Counted from the first letter of the stretch, positions 1 through 9,842 are shown. The stretch: DNA of 64,000 nucleotides from Aureimonas sp. Leaf427 (GCF_001425485.1 NZ_LMQW01000034.1:124001-188000); one strand, 5' to 3'. The notes: generated by a model from the sequence alone, not told the origin. Program-made: numbers and translations.

Positions 1-1
1 C

Positions 2-823
2 GAGCCCGACCATATCGCCATCCTGCCGCGCCCGACCTTCCTGCCGCTCTGGACCGGGCTTGCCATCGGCGCCGTCGTCCTGACGCTGCTCTTCAAGACC
101 TACTGGCTCACGCCGCTGCCGCTCGTTTCCGTCGTCGTCTCTCTGCTTCTCTGGAGCCGTGAGGCCGGAGAGCGCAGCGACCGCGGGCCGATCGATGCCG
201 GCCTCGGCCTTCGCCTGCCGCTGCACACGGAGGCGGAGCGCCCGGCCTCCTGGTGGGGCACGCTCTTCCTGCTTCTGGCGGACGGCACGGTCTTCGCCTC
301 GCTGATCTTCGGGGCGCTGTTCCTCTGGCTCGTCGCGCCGGGCTGGCCCGCGCCCTCCGTCGTCGATCTGCCGCCGGCCAAGACGGCGGCGCTCGGCATC
401 GCCGCGCTTCTGGCGGCGCTCTTCGCCCGCGCGGCCCTTCGCGCCGCGCGCTCCAAACGCTCGCCGTCCTCGCCGGGCCGAGCCGCGTCGGCCCTTGCCG
501 CGACGGCGGTCGCTCAGGCCTGTGCGGCGGGCCTCGCCGCCTGGATCGTCCTCACCGAGATCCCCGATCCGACATCCCACGCCTATTTCGCGGTGACGGC
601 GAGCTTCCTCGCCTATGGCGCGCTTCACGCGGGCATCGGGGCCATTCTCGCCGGGCTCGGCGTCTGGCGCTGCGCGGCGGGCTACGTCTCGGCGCGCCGC
701 ACGGGGGATCTTGCCATCAACATCCTCTGGCACGACTACACGGCGCTGACGACGTGGATCGCGCTCGCCTTCCTCTCCGCCCTGCCGTGGCTGGTGCCGC
801 TGCGCGAGCTAGCCCGCCCATGA
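2..823 (+). CDS. ctaD: Cytochrome c oxidase subunit I/III fusion, C-terminal part (partial)
   Basis: The reading frame is open from the window edge, so the 5' end is missing. The visible 273 residues are mostly membrane helices. An early region with the motif PASWWGTLFLLLADGTVF resembles the start of a subunit III domain, and the protein ends in another pair of hydrophobic segments. In many alphaproteobacteria CtaD carries a fused subunit III-like C-terminus, and this fits that arrangement. The haem/copper histidines of subunit I would lie upstream and cannot be checked. The gene overlaps the next one by ATGA. Alternatively it is a standalone COX3-like protein. Confidence 0.7.
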   Translation, partial: EPDHIAILPRPTFLPLWTGLAIGAVVLTLLFKTYWLTPLPLVSVVVSLLLWSREAGERSDRGPIDAGLGLRLPLHTEAERPASWWGTLFLLLADGTVFASLIFGALFLWLVAPGWPAPSVVDLPPAKTAALGIAALLAALFARAALRAARSKRSPSSPGRAASALAATAVAQACAAGLAAWIVLTEIPDPTSHAYFAVTASFLAYGALHAGIGAILAGLGVWRCAAGYVSARRTGDLAINILWHDYTALTTWIALAFLSALPWLVPLRELARP

Positions 824-1176
824 TCGCCACCCGCCCGGCCGCCCAGCTCATCCTCCTCATGGCGGGTCTCCTCGTCTGGGGCTCCGCCTTCGTCTGGCTC
901 TACGGCGCCCTGTCGGTTGGCTGCGCCTTCGGATGGGAGGCGCGGATGCTCGGTCCCGTCAGTCTCCAGCGCGCCGTTCTCATCGGCCTCTGGCTCGCGC
1001 ATCTCACGCTGATCGCCATTCTCCTCGCCGTCCTGCACCGCCGGCTGAAGGCATCTGGCGGACACGCCTCGCTGGACGGCTTCTTCGCCCGCGCCGTCTT
1101 CTGGTCGACCCTCGTCGCCCTCGGCGTCACGATCGTGAACTACGCGCCGATCCTCGGCCTCTCGACATGCCTGTGA
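820..1176 (+). CDS. Small membrane protein downstream of cytochrome oxidase
   Basis: This 118-residue protein starts at an ATG that overlaps the stop of the oxidase gene (ATGA), which implies translational coupling. It has about three hydrophobic segments: residues 8-28, a central one around 45-70, and a C-terminal one around 90-112. No known family was recognised. Its position at the end of an oxidase gene suggests a role in oxidase assembly or stability, but that is inference from context only. Confidence 0.75.
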   Translation: MIATRPAAQLILLMAGLLVWGSAFVWLYGALSVGCAFGWEARMLGPVSLQRAVLIGLWLAHLTLIAILLAVLHRRLKASGGHASLDGFFARAVFWSTLVALGVTIVNYAPILGLSTCL

Positions 1177-1245
1177 CGGACGGAGGCCGGCGATGAAGAC
1201 GTAAGGCGTCCGCCCGTAAGCAAGACGAGCCGCGACAGTTCGCGG

Positions 1246-1265
1246 GCAGGGCTCCCGAGCCCTGC
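1246..1265. terminator. Hairpin between convergent genes
   Basis: A 9-bp perfect stem (GCAGGGCTC with GAGCCCTGC) closes on a two-base loop between the stops of the convergent oxidase operon and sensor kinase. There is no clear T-run on either side, so it is a possible but not canonical terminator. Confidence 0.35.
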
Positions 1266-1297
1266 GGACGGATCGTGACGGCGTTCGCCGCGGACCC

Positions 1298-4200
1298 TCA
1301 CTCGCCGATCATCGCCCGGATGCGGTCGGCGAGGGCGGTCATGTCGAAGGGCTTGGTGACGACCTGCATGCCGGGCGACAGGTGCCCATGGCTGAGCACC
1401 GCATTCTCGGTATAGCCGGTGACGAAGAGGATCTTGAGGTCGGGGCGCAGCTCGCGCGCGGCATCGGCCACCTGGCGGCCGTTCATGCCGTTGGGCAGAC
1501 CGACATCGGTGATCAGGAGATCCAGCCGAACGTCGGAGCGCAGCACCTTCAGCCCCTGCGGCCCGTCTCCCGCTTCGAGCGCGGTGTAGCCGAGGTCTTC
1601 CAGCACATCGACCACCAGCATGCGCACCAAAGGCTCGTCGTCGATCACGAGCACGGTCTCGCCCGATCCGATCGGCTCGATCGCCGACGTGCCGGGGGCG
1701 GCCGTCGCGGCTTCCTCCTCCTCGTGATGGCGGGGCAGGTAGACGCAGACCATCGTGCCCTGGCCGACCTCGGAATAGATCTGCACCTGTCCGCCCGACT
1801 GGCGGGCGAAGCCGTAGATCATGGACAGGCCGAGGCCCGTCCCGACGCCGATCGGCTTGGTGGTGAAGAAGGGATCGAAGGCGCGTTCGATGACGTCGGC
1901 GGGCATGCCGGTGCCATTGTCGGAAACGCACATGGAAATGTACTGGCCGGGCGGAACGTCGCGCTCGCGCGCCGCGCGGTCGTCGAGCCAGCGGTTCGCG
2001 GTCTCGATGGTCAGCTTGCCGCCGTCCGGCATGGCGTCGCGCGCGTTGATGCAGAGATTGAGGAGGGCGTTCTCGAGCTGCGGCGGATCGACGAGGGTCG
2101 ACCAGAGGCCGGCAGTCGCGACCGTTTCGACGGCGATTTCGGGCCCGACGGTGCGGCGGATGAGATCCTCCATGCCGGCCACGAGACGATTGACGTCGGT
2201 CGCCTTCGGATCGAGCGTCTGGCGGCGGGAGAAGGCGAGGAGGCGGTGGGTCAGGGCGGCCGCGCGCTTGGCGGCGCCCTGCGCGCCGATCATGTAGCGG
2301 TCGAGATCGGCGATCCGTCCCTGCGAGATCCGCGCCTGCATCAGTTCCAGCGACCCGCTGATGCCGGCCAGGAGGTTGTTGAAGTCGTGCGCCAGCCCTC
2401 CGGTCAGCTGACCGACGGCCTCCATCTTCTGCGACTGGCGAAGGGCCTCGGCCGTCGCCGCCAGCTGCTCCTCCTTCTCCCGGTCGGCCGTCACGTCCCG
2501 CCCGACGGCGTTGATCAGGCCCTCCGCGCTCCGCGTGGACCAGTCGATCCAGCGGTAGGTTCCATCCTTGTGCCGGTATCGGTTCTCGAAGCGGCGGAGT
2601 TCCGCGCCCTCGGCGGACCGTGCGGCGCCGGTGCGCGTGTTCTCGATGTCGTCGGGATGGAGGATGTCGAAGAGCGAGCTGCCGACCAGTTCGTCGGCGC
2701 GCCAGCCGAGAACCTCGGTCCAGGCGGGATTGACGGCGACGATGCGGCCCTGGAAGTCGCAGCGGAGCATGATGTCCATGGAAAGCTGCCAGAGGCTGTC
2801 GCGGTCGCTTGTGCGCTCGGCGACTTCCGCCGCCAGGGCGGCATTGCCGGCCTCCAGGGCCAGAGCCTGGCGGCGCCTTCCGTCGATGTCGGTGTTGGTG
2901 CCGACCCAGCGCGCGATTCGCCCGTCCGCGTCCCGCACGGGCTCGGCCCGCGCCAGGAACCAGCGATAGAGGCCGTCCGCTCGCCGGATCCGGAACTCGA
3001 CCTCGTAGATCTCGCCCGACGAGAGCGAGGCTTCCCAGGCTTCGGCGGCGGTGCTGAGATCGTCGGGATGGACGACGCCGCTCCAGCCCGCCTTGCCGTC
3101 CAGCTCGCCCGGCCGAAGGCCGACATAGGCGTAGGTCTGCTCGTTGAACCAGTCGAGATGCCCGTCGGGGCGGCTGGCCCAGATCTGGTTGGGGAGGGCC
3201 TGCGCGAGCACGCGGAACTGCTCCTCGCTCTCGCGCAGCGCCTCCTCGGTGGCGCGGCGCTCGGTCACGTCGGACGCGGCCCCGAACCATTCCCGGATCT
3301 CGCCCGCCGCATCGAGCAGCGGCACCGATCGCGAGAGGGTCCAGCCGATGTCGCCGTCGGCGCGGACCACCTTGTGCTCGAGTTCGAAGGCGCTCTTCGT
3401 GGCGACGGCCCGGTCGATCGCGGCCCGGACCCGTGCCTGTTCCTCCGCCGGAATGTACTTGGAGAACCATTCGGGATCGGCGGTCGTGGTGTCGGCGAGG
3501 AAGTTTCCGCCCGACAGCGCGCTCATCTCGGACCAGTCGGGATTGTGCGAGTAGAGCACTTCGGAAGAGGTGGAGACGAGGGCCCGCAGCCGCTCTTCGC
3601 TTTCGGCAAGCGAGCGCGTCGATGTCTGCGCCTCGGTCACGTCGTAGCCGCCGACGAAAATGCCCGTTACCGCGCCCGATCCGTCGCGGATCGGCTGATA
3701 GAGAAGATCGATGTAGCGCTCGTCCTCCTCCCCGCTCAGCCGGATGGGCGTCGCCCTGATCATGAAGGGGCGGCCGGTCTCGAAGACCTCGTCGAGCAGC
3801 TCGTAGAAGCCCTGGCCTTCGAGCTCGGGAAAGACCTCGCGTACGGTGTGGCCGAGAAACGCGCGGGCGCCGGAGATCGCGACATAGGCGTCGTTGACAT
3901 ATTCGAAGACGTGGTCCGGTCCCGACAGGACGCCGACGAAGCCCGGCATGTGCTGGAGAAGAAGACGCTGGCGCTGGCTGGCCTCCATCGCCGCCCGCCG
4001 CGCCGCCACCTGCTCCGTCGTCTCGGTGCAGGCGCAGAACATGCCGCCAATCGAGCCGTCCGCCATCGTCACAGGCGTGTAGGAAAAGGCGAAATGCGCC
4101 TCTTCGGGATAGCCGTTGCGATGCATGATGAACTCGATGTCGTCCATATGCGTCGATTCGCCGGCATAGGCGCGCTCGAGGATCGGCTCCACCAGGGGCC

Positions 4201-4489
4201 AGATGTCGTACCAGAGATCCTGGAAGGGCCGGCCCAGCGCCTGCGGGTGGCGCTGGCCGCACATGGCGGCATAACCGTCATTGTAGAGCGTCGTTCGCTC
4301 CGGTCCCCAGACGGTCAGCATGGGCTGGCGCGATCCCAGCATGAGGCCGACGATCGTGCGCAGCTCGGCCGGCCAGAGAGCGGGCGCGCCGAGCGGCGTC
4401 CCGCTCCAGTCGATCCCCCGCATCAGGGCTCCCGCCTCGCCACCATCCGTCAGGAACGGAAGCGCCGGGGTCTTTGTCGGTTCGTGCAT
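1298..4489 (-). CDS. Multi-PAS hybrid sensor histidine kinase
   Basis: This is a cytoplasmic-type hybrid kinase of 1,063 residues. There are about five PAS-like modules in the first 690 residues; the first opens with the DWSGTPLG...WP motif often seen at the N-terminus of rhizobial PAS kinases. A HisKA domain follows with phospho-acceptor H701 in GGLAHDFNN, then a HATPase domain (about 825-935, with DNGTGMP and TGLGLSM), and a receiver domain with phospho-acceptor D995. No membrane segments were seen. The ATG at 4489 is chosen over an upstream in-frame ATG at 4618 because the recognisable PAS N-terminus begins just after it and GAGAG lies upstream. Signal and partner regulator are unknown; no response regulator gene is adjacent. 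Confidence 0.9.
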   Translation of the reverse strand: MHEPTKTPALPFLTDGGEAGALMRGIDWSGTPLGAPALWPAELRTIVGLMLGSRQPMLTVWGPERTTLYNDGYAAMCGQRHPQALGRPFQDLWYDIWPLVEPILERAYAGESTHMDDIEFIMHRNGYPEEAHFAFSYTPVTMADGSIGGMFCACTETTEQVAARRAAMEASQRQRLLLQHMPGFVGVLSGPDHVFEYVNDAYVAISGARAFLGHTVREVFPELEGQGFYELLDEVFETGRPFMIRATPIRLSGEEDERYIDLLYQPIRDGSGAVTGIFVGGYDVTEAQTSTRSLAESEERLRALVSTSSEVLYSHNPDWSEMSALSGGNFLADTTTADPEWFSKYIPAEEQARVRAAIDRAVATKSAFELEHKVVRADGDIGWTLSRSVPLLDAAGEIREWFGAASDVTERRATEEALRESEEQFRVLAQALPNQIWASRPDGHLDWFNEQTYAYVGLRPGELDGKAGWSGVVHPDDLSTAAEAWEASLSSGEIYEVEFRIRRADGLYRWFLARAEPVRDADGRIARWVGTNTDIDGRRRQALALEAGNAALAAEVAERTSDRDSLWQLSMDIMLRCDFQGRIVAVNPAWTEVLGWRADELVGSSLFDILHPDDIENTRTGAARSAEGAELRRFENRYRHKDGTYRWIDWSTRSAEGLINAVGRDVTADREKEEQLAATAEALRQSQKMEAVGQLTGGLAHDFNNLLAGISGSLELMQARISQGRIADLDRYMIGAQGAAKRAAALTHRLLAFSRRQTLDPKATDVNRLVAGMEDLIRRTVGPEIAVETVATAGLWSTLVDPPQLENALLNLCINARDAMPDGGKLTIETANRWLDDRAARERDVPPGQYISMCVSDNGTGMPADVIERAFDPFFTTKPIGVGTGLGLSMIYGFARQSGGQVQIYSEVGQGTMVCVYLPRHHEEEEAATAAPGTSAIEPIGSGETVLVIDDEPLVRMLVVDVLEDLGYTALEAGDGPQGLKVLRSDVRLDLLITDVGLPNGMNGRQVADAARELRPDLKILFVTGYTENAVLSHGHLSPGMQVVTKPFDMTALADRIRAMIGE

Positions 4490-4881
4490 GGACGCGATGC
4501 TCTCAAGCGCTGGACGAAGACGGATCGCGTACCCCGTTCCGCCGGGCACGAGGCCGCCCGGCGACGAAGGTCCCCGAACGACATCCGACGAACTAGCGCG
4601 GTCCTCCCTACGCTTCACCCTTCGACGGCCAACAAGAATGGGAAATGATACCGTGAGGTCTTGGGACCTGAACCTGCGGTCGATGCCGACGGAGGGGATC
4701 GCACCGTCTCGTCGGGCCGCCGCGGCCCCGAGCTGTCACCGCGATCCGATCGTGCCGCGCCGTCGCCGCTCGGCATCCCATCGAGCTCATGCAAAGCCTT
4801 GTCACGGATATGGCCCGACATGCCGCGGGAGCATCGTCAAAGCCAGCGACGGAAAATGCGTGGAGATATCGGCTTGTCGAA
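4490..4881. other. Intergenic region upstream of the sensor kinase
   Basis: About 390 bases separate the kinase start from the tRNA. It should hold the kinase promoter. No convincing gene, RNA or repeat was seen. Confidence 0.5.
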
Positions 4882-4956
4882 TGGTGGGCGCGACAGGGAT
4901 CGAACCTGTGACCCCCTCGGTGTGAACGAGGTGCTCTCCCGCTGAGCTACGCGCCC
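4882..4956 (-). tRNA. tRNA-Val(CAC)
   Basis: On the minus strand the sequence folds as a full cloverleaf. The acceptor stem is GGGCGCG/CGCGCCC, the D-arm contains AGCTCAGCGGGAGAGC, the anticodon stem is CCTCG/CGAGG with loop TTCACAC (anticodon CAC, reads GTG), and the T-arm is ACAGG-TTCGATC-CCTGT. The 3' ACCA is encoded. It lies 64 bases downstream of gph on the same strand. Confidence 0.96.
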
Positions 4957-5020
4957 GCCGCGGCGGCGATTGTGCGCCGGCCGGATGGTGGGTGGGCTAT
5001 AGGTGGAATCGGGGACGCGG

Positions 5021-5725
5021 TCAAGACGCCGGGGAGGCGGGTGCCGGGTTGTGGGCGGGGGACAGGAGGCGGGCGGCGAGGGGGGCGTCGAGGTGGCGGT
5101 AGTCGTCGATGATGTGGGTCGCGCCGTCTCGCGCGCGCGCGTCGGGAGCATAGCCGAAGTCGACGAGGATGGAGGGCACGGCGGCGGCGATCGCGGCGTC
5201 CGTGTCGGTCGCGGTGTCCCCGACGAGGAAGGCGGCCTTCCGGTCGCCGCCCGCCCGCTCGATCGTGCCGAGCAGATGGACCGGATCGGGCTTCATCGCC
5301 GCGAACGTGTCGGAACCGCAGATCGCGGCAAAGCGCGGGGCAAGGCCCAGCGTTTCAAGGAGAAGGCGCGCGAGGCGCTCCGTCTTGTTGGTGCAGACGG
5401 CCAAGCGGTAGCCGGCCGCCGAGAGCCGGTCGAGGGCCTCCACCGCGCCGGGAAAGGGGCGGGAGGTCACGGCGATGTTGGCTTCGTAATGGAGGAGGAA
5501 GCGGGCGAACTGCGCTTCGAGATCGGCCGCGACCAGCGGATGGCCGGCGCGGCCATAGGCGAATTGCAGCATGCGCCGGGCGCCGTGGCCGGCATGCGGG
5601 CGGACCTCCGCGAGCGGAACGGGCGAAAGGCCCGCTGCGGCCAGACAGTGATTGAGGCTGGCGCAGAGATCGGGAGCGGTGTCGACGAGCGTTCCGTCGA
5701 GGTCGAAGACGGCGGTGGCAACCAT
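5021..5725 (-). CDS. gph: Phosphoglycolate phosphatase (HAD superfamily)
   Basis: The 234-residue protein has the HAD motifs in order: DLDGTLVDT near the N-terminus (nucleophile and acid Asp), a helical cap domain, motif II with CTNK, motif III around KPDP, and motif IV VGDTATD. It most resembles Gph, which hydrolyses 2-phosphoglycolate to glycolate. The ATG at 5725 places the DLDGT motif close to the start; upstream in-frame codons would add an arginine-rich stretch that looks non-coding. It is divergent from rpiA. Other HAD phosphatase substrates cannot be excluded. Confidence 0.88.
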   Translation of the reverse strand: MVATAVFDLDGTLVDTAPDLCASLNHCLAAAGLSPVPLAEVRPHAGHGARRMLQFAYGRAGHPLVAADLEAQFARFLLHYEANIAVTSRPFPGAVEALDRLSAAGYRLAVCTNKTERLARLLLETLGLAPRFAAICGSDTFAAMKPDPVHLLGTIERAGGDRKAAFLVGDTATDTDAAIAAAVPSILVDFGYAPDARARDGATHIIDDYRHLDAPLAARLLSPAHNPAPASPAS

Positions 5726-5941
5726 CGCTTGAAATCCTTCATCCCGTCCGCCGGATCTCCGCCTATGCGCTCGTCCGGCGTCGCGCGTCGTCTTCCGCCG
5801 GTCGGCGAGGCGGGTCAAGCGGCGATCCGCCGAACCCGCCCGCATTCGACACGTCAGGCGATTCGCGTTAGATCGCCGGATCGGACAAGCCTCGAACGGG
5901 TTTCACCGAAGACGCTGAGCGAAGATCGGGAGACGCGGGCC

Positions 5942-6655
5942 ATGGCGGATACGAGCGCATTGAAGGACAAGGCCGGCCGCGCCGCCGTCGATCTCGTCGA
6001 GAACGGCATGAAGCTCGGCATCGGCACCGGTTCGACGGCCGAGGCCTTCATCCGCGTTCTCGGCCAGCGCGTGGCGGGCGGGCTGAAGGTCAAGGGCGTG
6101 GCGACTTCGGAACGCACCGCCGTTCTCTGCCGCAAGCTCTCTATCCCGATCGTCACGCTTGAGGACGAGCCTGTCCTCGATCTGGCGATCGACGGCGCCG
6201 ACGAGATCGATCCGGCGCTCGGACTCGTCAAGGGCGGCGGCGGCGCTCTGCTGCGCGAGAAGATCGTGGCGGCAGCCTCCGGCCGGTTCGTCGTGATCGC
6301 CGACGGCGCCAAGCTGGTCGAGAAACTGGGCGCCTTTCCGCTGCCGATCGAGATCAACGGCTTCGGCCTCATGTCCACCTATATCGCGATTTGCAAGGCC
6401 GCCGAGAGGCTTGGCCTGGATGCGGCGGTCTCGCTCCGGCGCAACGGCGAGGAGCCCTTCATCACGGATGGGGGCCACCTGATCCTCGACGCATCATTTG
6501 GCCTCATTCCAGATTCAGAAGCGGTTTCGAGAGCGCTTCACGATATACCCGGCGTTGTCGAGCACGGCCTCTTCCTCGGCTTGGCGACGGTGGCGATCGT
6601 GGCCTACGAGGACCGTGTCGAGACGCTGCATCCGCGTGGCGCCGGCCGGGCCTGA
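5942..6655 (+). CDS. rpiA: Ribose-5-phosphate isomerase A
   Basis: RpiA interconverts ribose 5-phosphate and ribulose 5-phosphate in the non-oxidative pentose phosphate pathway. The 237-residue length is normal. Family motifs are visible: GIGTGSTAE (phosphate loop), DGADEID, and [11 protein letters not shown] with the catalytic Glu/Lys region. The ATG at 5942 follows a GGGAG about ten bases upstream. The order rpiA, DUF2059 gene, gor is one I recall from other Rhizobiales. Confidence 0.95.
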   Translation: MADTSALKDKAGRAAVDLVENGMKLGIGTGSTAEAFIRVLGQRVAGGLKVKGVATSERTAVLCRKLSIPIVTLEDEPVLDLAIDGADEIDPALGLVKGGGGALLREKIVAAASGRFVVIADGAKLVEKLGAFPLPIEINGFGLMSTYIAICKAAERLGLDAAVSLRRNGEEPFITDGGHLILDASFGLIPDSEAVSRALHDIPGVVEHGLFLGLATVAIVAYEDRVETLHPRGAGRA

Positions 6656-6766
6656 CATCTGCGGACGACGCGATTTCTTCGAATGCGCTTGCCAGTCCTT
6701 CCATCCTTTGGGTACTCAGGCGCCCGATTTCGATCTTCTTTTCGACCCGACGGAGACACGACCTTC

Positions 6767-7369
6767 ATGCATCCCAGCCAAACGATGCGCAGCGGGCTGA
6801 TCGCCGTCGCCGCCTTTGCCGTTCTCGCCTTCGGCTCCGCCAATGCCCAGGAGATCGGCGAATCGCATCTGGCGGCGGCGCGCGCGGCGGTCAATTCCAT
6901 CGAGTCGACCGACCAGTTCGACAACATCCTTCTCAATGCCGCCACGCAGGTGAAGGCCGACCTCATCGGCAACAACCCCAATCTTCAGACGCAGATTTCC
7001 GACATGGTGGACGATGCGGCACTCGCTCTGGCGCCGCGGCGCAACGATCTCGAAAACGAGGTCGCCCGCGTCTATGCCAAGCTCTTCACCGAGCAGGAGC
7101 TGAACGAGATCGCGCAGTTCTACGGCTCGGAGGCCGGCAAGAAGCTGCTCCGCCAGGGGCCGCTCGCCACGCGCGAGATGCTCGCGGCGGCCGAGGTCTG
7201 GACCAACGGCATCGTGCGCGATCTGCGCGTCGCCTCCGTCAACGGCATGGCCGCCCTGATGCCCGAAGGCGGCGTCGCGTCCCCGACGACCGATCCGACC
7301 GATCCTGCTGCGGCGGCTCCGGTGACGGGCGCGGCCGGGGCGCCTGCCGGGTCCTCTTCGACGCAGTGA
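6767..7369 (+). CDS. Secreted DUF2059 family protein
   Basis: The 200-residue protein starts with a signal peptide (MRSGLIAVAAFAVLAFGSANA, cut before QEIG). It contains the DUF2059 signature around LNEIAQFYGSEAGKKLL followed by a helical region. The C-terminal 30 residues are a Pro/Ala/Thr-rich tail. DUF2059 has no established biochemical role; the protein is expected in the periplasm. GGAG lies 11 bases before the ATG at 6767; an in-frame ATG at 6785 is also possible. A strong terminator follows. Confidence 0.88.
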   Translation: MHPSQTMRSGLIAVAAFAVLAFGSANAQEIGESHLAAARAAVNSIESTDQFDNILLNAATQVKADLIGNNPNLQTQISDMVDDAALALAPRRNDLENEVARVYAKLFTEQELNEIAQFYGSEAGKKLLRQGPLATREMLAAAEVWTNGIVRDLRVASVNGMAALMPEGGVASPTTDPTDPAAAAPVTGAAGAPAGSSSTQ

Positions 7370-7397
7370 CACCGCGCATCGTCCTTTGATAGACCCG

Positions 7398-7427
7398 AAA
7401 GGGCGGCCCGGTTCGGCCGCCCTTTTT
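7398..7427 (+). terminator. Rho-independent terminator after the DUF2059 gene
   Basis: An 11-bp perfect stem (AAAGGGCGGCC / GGCCGCCCTTT) with a six-base loop is followed by a T-run. Confidence 0.9.
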
Positions 7428-7636
7428 CATGTCGAACCTTGTCGAGCGTCGTGGGCCCTACGGGGCATATTCTGCGGGTTCCATCGGCCCGATTTCTTCG
7501 GCCTTCCGCTGCGGGCGCAGTGCCGCTACGACCTTGTCGAAGACCTCGACCTCGAACCGGAATCCCGCCGACATCATTGCGTCCCATATCGCGCACGATG
7601 CTCCAAAATCCTCAGTCCCGTGGAAACGAGGCGATC

Positions 7637-9034
7637 TTGAGCCAGAGCTACGACTACGACCTCTTCGTCATCGGCGGCGGTTCCGGCGGCGTGCGCGCCG
7701 CGCGGCGAACCGCCATGCTCGGTCGCAAGGTGGCGATCGCCGAAGAGTATCGCTACGGCGGCACCTGCGTCATCCGCGGCTGCGTGCCGAAGAAGCTCCT
7801 CGTCTATGCCTCGCAGTTTCCCGAAAGCTTCGAAGACGCGGCCGGCTACGGCTGGACCGTCGGCGAGACGAGCTTCGACTGGCCGGCGCTGATCGCGGCG
7901 AAGGACAAGGAGATCGACCGGCTGGAAAACGCCTACAGGACGAACGCCATCAAGGCCGGGGCCGAGGTCCTGAAGACGCGCGCCGTGATCGAGGGGCCGC
8001 ATCGCATCCGGCTCGAGGCCGAGAACCGGACGGTGACGGCCGAGCGCATCCTGATCGCGGTCGGCGGGCAGCCGAACGTCCAGCCGGGCTTCGACGGCGT
8101 CGAACACTGCATCACGTCGAACGAAGCCTTCCATCTGGAGCGCCTGCCGAAGGCGATCGTCATTCTCGGCGGCGGCTATATCGCGGTCGAGTTCGCCAAT
8201 ATCTTCCACGGTCTCGGCGTCGAGACGACGCTCGTCTATCGCGGCCAGGAAATTCTCCAGGGCTTCGACGACGATCTGCGCCACGAGCTGCATGCGGCGA
8301 TGGAGAAGAAGGGCATCTCCGTGCGCTGCGGCGACACCGTCGCGGAGGTCGCCAAGGGTGACGACGGCCGCCTCTCCGTGCGGCTGAAGGGCGGCGACGT
8401 GCTGGCGACCGACGAGGTCATGCTGGCGATAGGGCGCCGGGCGAACACGGTCGGGCTCGGCTGCGCCTCCGTCGGCATCGAGCTCGACGAGCGCGGCGGT
8501 ATCGTCGTCGACGCCTATTCGCAGACGACGTCGGACCACATCTGGGCCGTCGGCGACGTGACGAACCGGGTGCAGCTGACACCCGTCGCGATCCACGAGG
8601 CCATGTGCTTCGTCGAGACCGTCTTCAACGGACGCCCGACCAAGCCGGACCACGAGACGATCCCGACCGCCGTCTTCTCCCAGCCCGAGATCGGAACGGT
8701 CGGCCTGACCGAACACGAGGCGGCGAAGCGCTTCCCGGAGCTCGAGATCTATCGCACGTCCTTCCGCCCGATGAAGAACATTCTAGCCGGCCGCGACGAG
8801 CGCGTTCTGATGAAGCTCGTCGTCGATGCGGATACGCGGCGGGTGCTGGGTGCCCACATGCTCGGACCGGAGGCGGGGGAGATGAGCCAGCTTCTCGGCA
8901 TCGCGGTGAAGGCGGGCCTGACGAAGGACGACTTCGACCGCACCATGGCCGTCCACCCTTCGATGGCGGAGGAACTGGTCACGATGTACGACCCCACCTA
9001 TCGCGTGAAGCACGGCGCGAAGATCGATGGCTGA
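7637..9034 (+). CDS. gor: Glutathione-disulfide reductase
   Basis: This NADPH- and FAD-dependent oxidoreductase of 465 residues has the FAD-binding GGGSGG near residue 13, the redox-active disulfide C44/C49 in GGTCVIRGCVPKK, the second dinucleotide-binding motif ILGGGYIAVEFA, and the C-terminal HPSMAEE carrying the catalytic His-Glu pair of the partner subunit. It keeps glutathione reduced in the cytoplasm. The TTG at 7637 is chosen because GAGG sits five bases upstream and the length fits the family; an upstream ATG at 7598 has no ribosome binding site. It overlaps the next gene by 8 bp. Confidence 0.93.
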   Translation: MSQSYDYDLFVIGGGSGGVRAARRTAMLGRKVAIAEEYRYGGTCVIRGCVPKKLLVYASQFPESFEDAAGYGWTVGETSFDWPALIAAKDKEIDRLENAYRTNAIKAGAEVLKTRAVIEGPHRIRLEAENRTVTAERILIAVGGQPNVQPGFDGVEHCITSNEAFHLERLPKAIVILGGGYIAVEFANIFHGLGVETTLVYRGQEILQGFDDDLRHELHAAMEKKGISVRCGDTVAEVAKGDDGRLSVRLKGGDVLATDEVMLAIGRRANTVGLGCASVGIELDERGGIVVDAYSQTTSDHIWAVGDVTNRVQLTPVAIHEAMCFVETVFNGRPTKPDHETIPTAVFSQPEIGTVGLTEHEAAKRFPELEIYRTSFRPMKNILAGRDERVLMKLVVDADTRRVLGAHMLGPEAGEMSQLLGIAVKAGLTKDDFDRTMAVHPSMAEELVTMYDPTYRVKHGAKIDG

Positions 9035-9677
9035 GCCGATCCACGCCGACCATCCCGATTTTGCACGCTTTGCGGCGGAGGGCTCGGTCGTCGCCTATTT
9101 CGGCTACGGATCGCTGGTGAACAAGGCGACGCTGCGCACCCGGTTCCTTGCCATCCGGCGGGCCGAGGTCGTCGGCTGGCGGCGCTTCTGGCTGCCGCGC
9201 CCGGCGCCCTATGCCGCCTATCTGTCGGTCCGGCCGGAGCCGGGGCACCCGACGCAAGGGGTGGTCGTCTACGATCTGGCGGAAAACCTGCCGCTCGTCG
9301 ACGAGCGGGAGGCGGGCTACCGGCGCGTCGCGGTCGACGGCGGCGAGGTCTTCGTGGAGGGCGCGCCCGATGTCGAGGTCCCGCTCTTCCTCTACGAAGC
9401 GCTGCGCCCGGAGGAGACCGCCGCCGAGGCGGGGTGCTTCCTGCTGCAGTCCTATCTCGACGCGGTGCTGCAGGGCTTCCTCGCGCTCTATGGCGAGGAG
9501 GGCCTTCGCCGCTTCGTCGGGGAGACGGAGGGGTTCGAGACCGACATCGTGGCGGACCGGCATGCGCCGCGCTACCCGCGCTCGGTGACGCTCGGGAGCG
9601 GCGAGGCAGAGCTCTTCGACCGGCTGATCGAGACGCGCGGCGCGCGCTTCGTGCAGTCTTCCGGCGAATGGCTCTGA
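9027..9677 (+). CDS. Gamma-glutamylcyclotransferase-like protein
   Basis: This 216-residue protein carries the FGYGSLVN motif near the N-terminus that defines the AIG2/GGCT fold, and a later acidic VDEREAGY segment where the family's catalytic Glu lies. Such enzymes release 5-oxoproline from gamma-glutamyl peptides. The 8-bp overlap with gor suggests co-translation and a link to glutathione turnover, which is an inference. The real substrate could differ, because bacterial members of this fold are varied. Confidence 0.8.
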   Translation: MAEPIHADHPDFARFAAEGSVVAYFGYGSLVNKATLRTRFLAIRRAEVVGWRRFWLPRPAPYAAYLSVRPEPGHPTQGVVVYDLAENLPLVDEREAGYRRVAVDGGEVFVEGAPDVEVPLFLYEALRPEETAAEAGCFLLQSYLDAVLQGFLALYGEEGLRRFVGETEGFETDIVADRHAPRYPRSVTLGSGEAELFDRLIETRGARFVQSSGEWL

Positions 9678-9842
9678 CGCCTTCCCCTTCGAAAGGTCCA
9701 GTCCCCGTTCGGATGACAAACGGTTTCTCAAGGTCTATATGCGCGCGATCGGCCGTTGCGGCCGGGGCGGCGCAGGGGACACCCCGCGCCGGGCGAGAAC
9801 CGGCGCGAACCCCAGCGTCGGCCAAGACCTGCGAGAGAGACC

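Noticed and set aside
1382-4648. A 1,088-codon open frame opposite the hybrid kinase
   Set aside because: It mirrors the kinase codon pattern; composition is atypical (Arg/Gly/Asp/His-rich) and no motifs are present. The minus strand carries a full set of kinase motifs.
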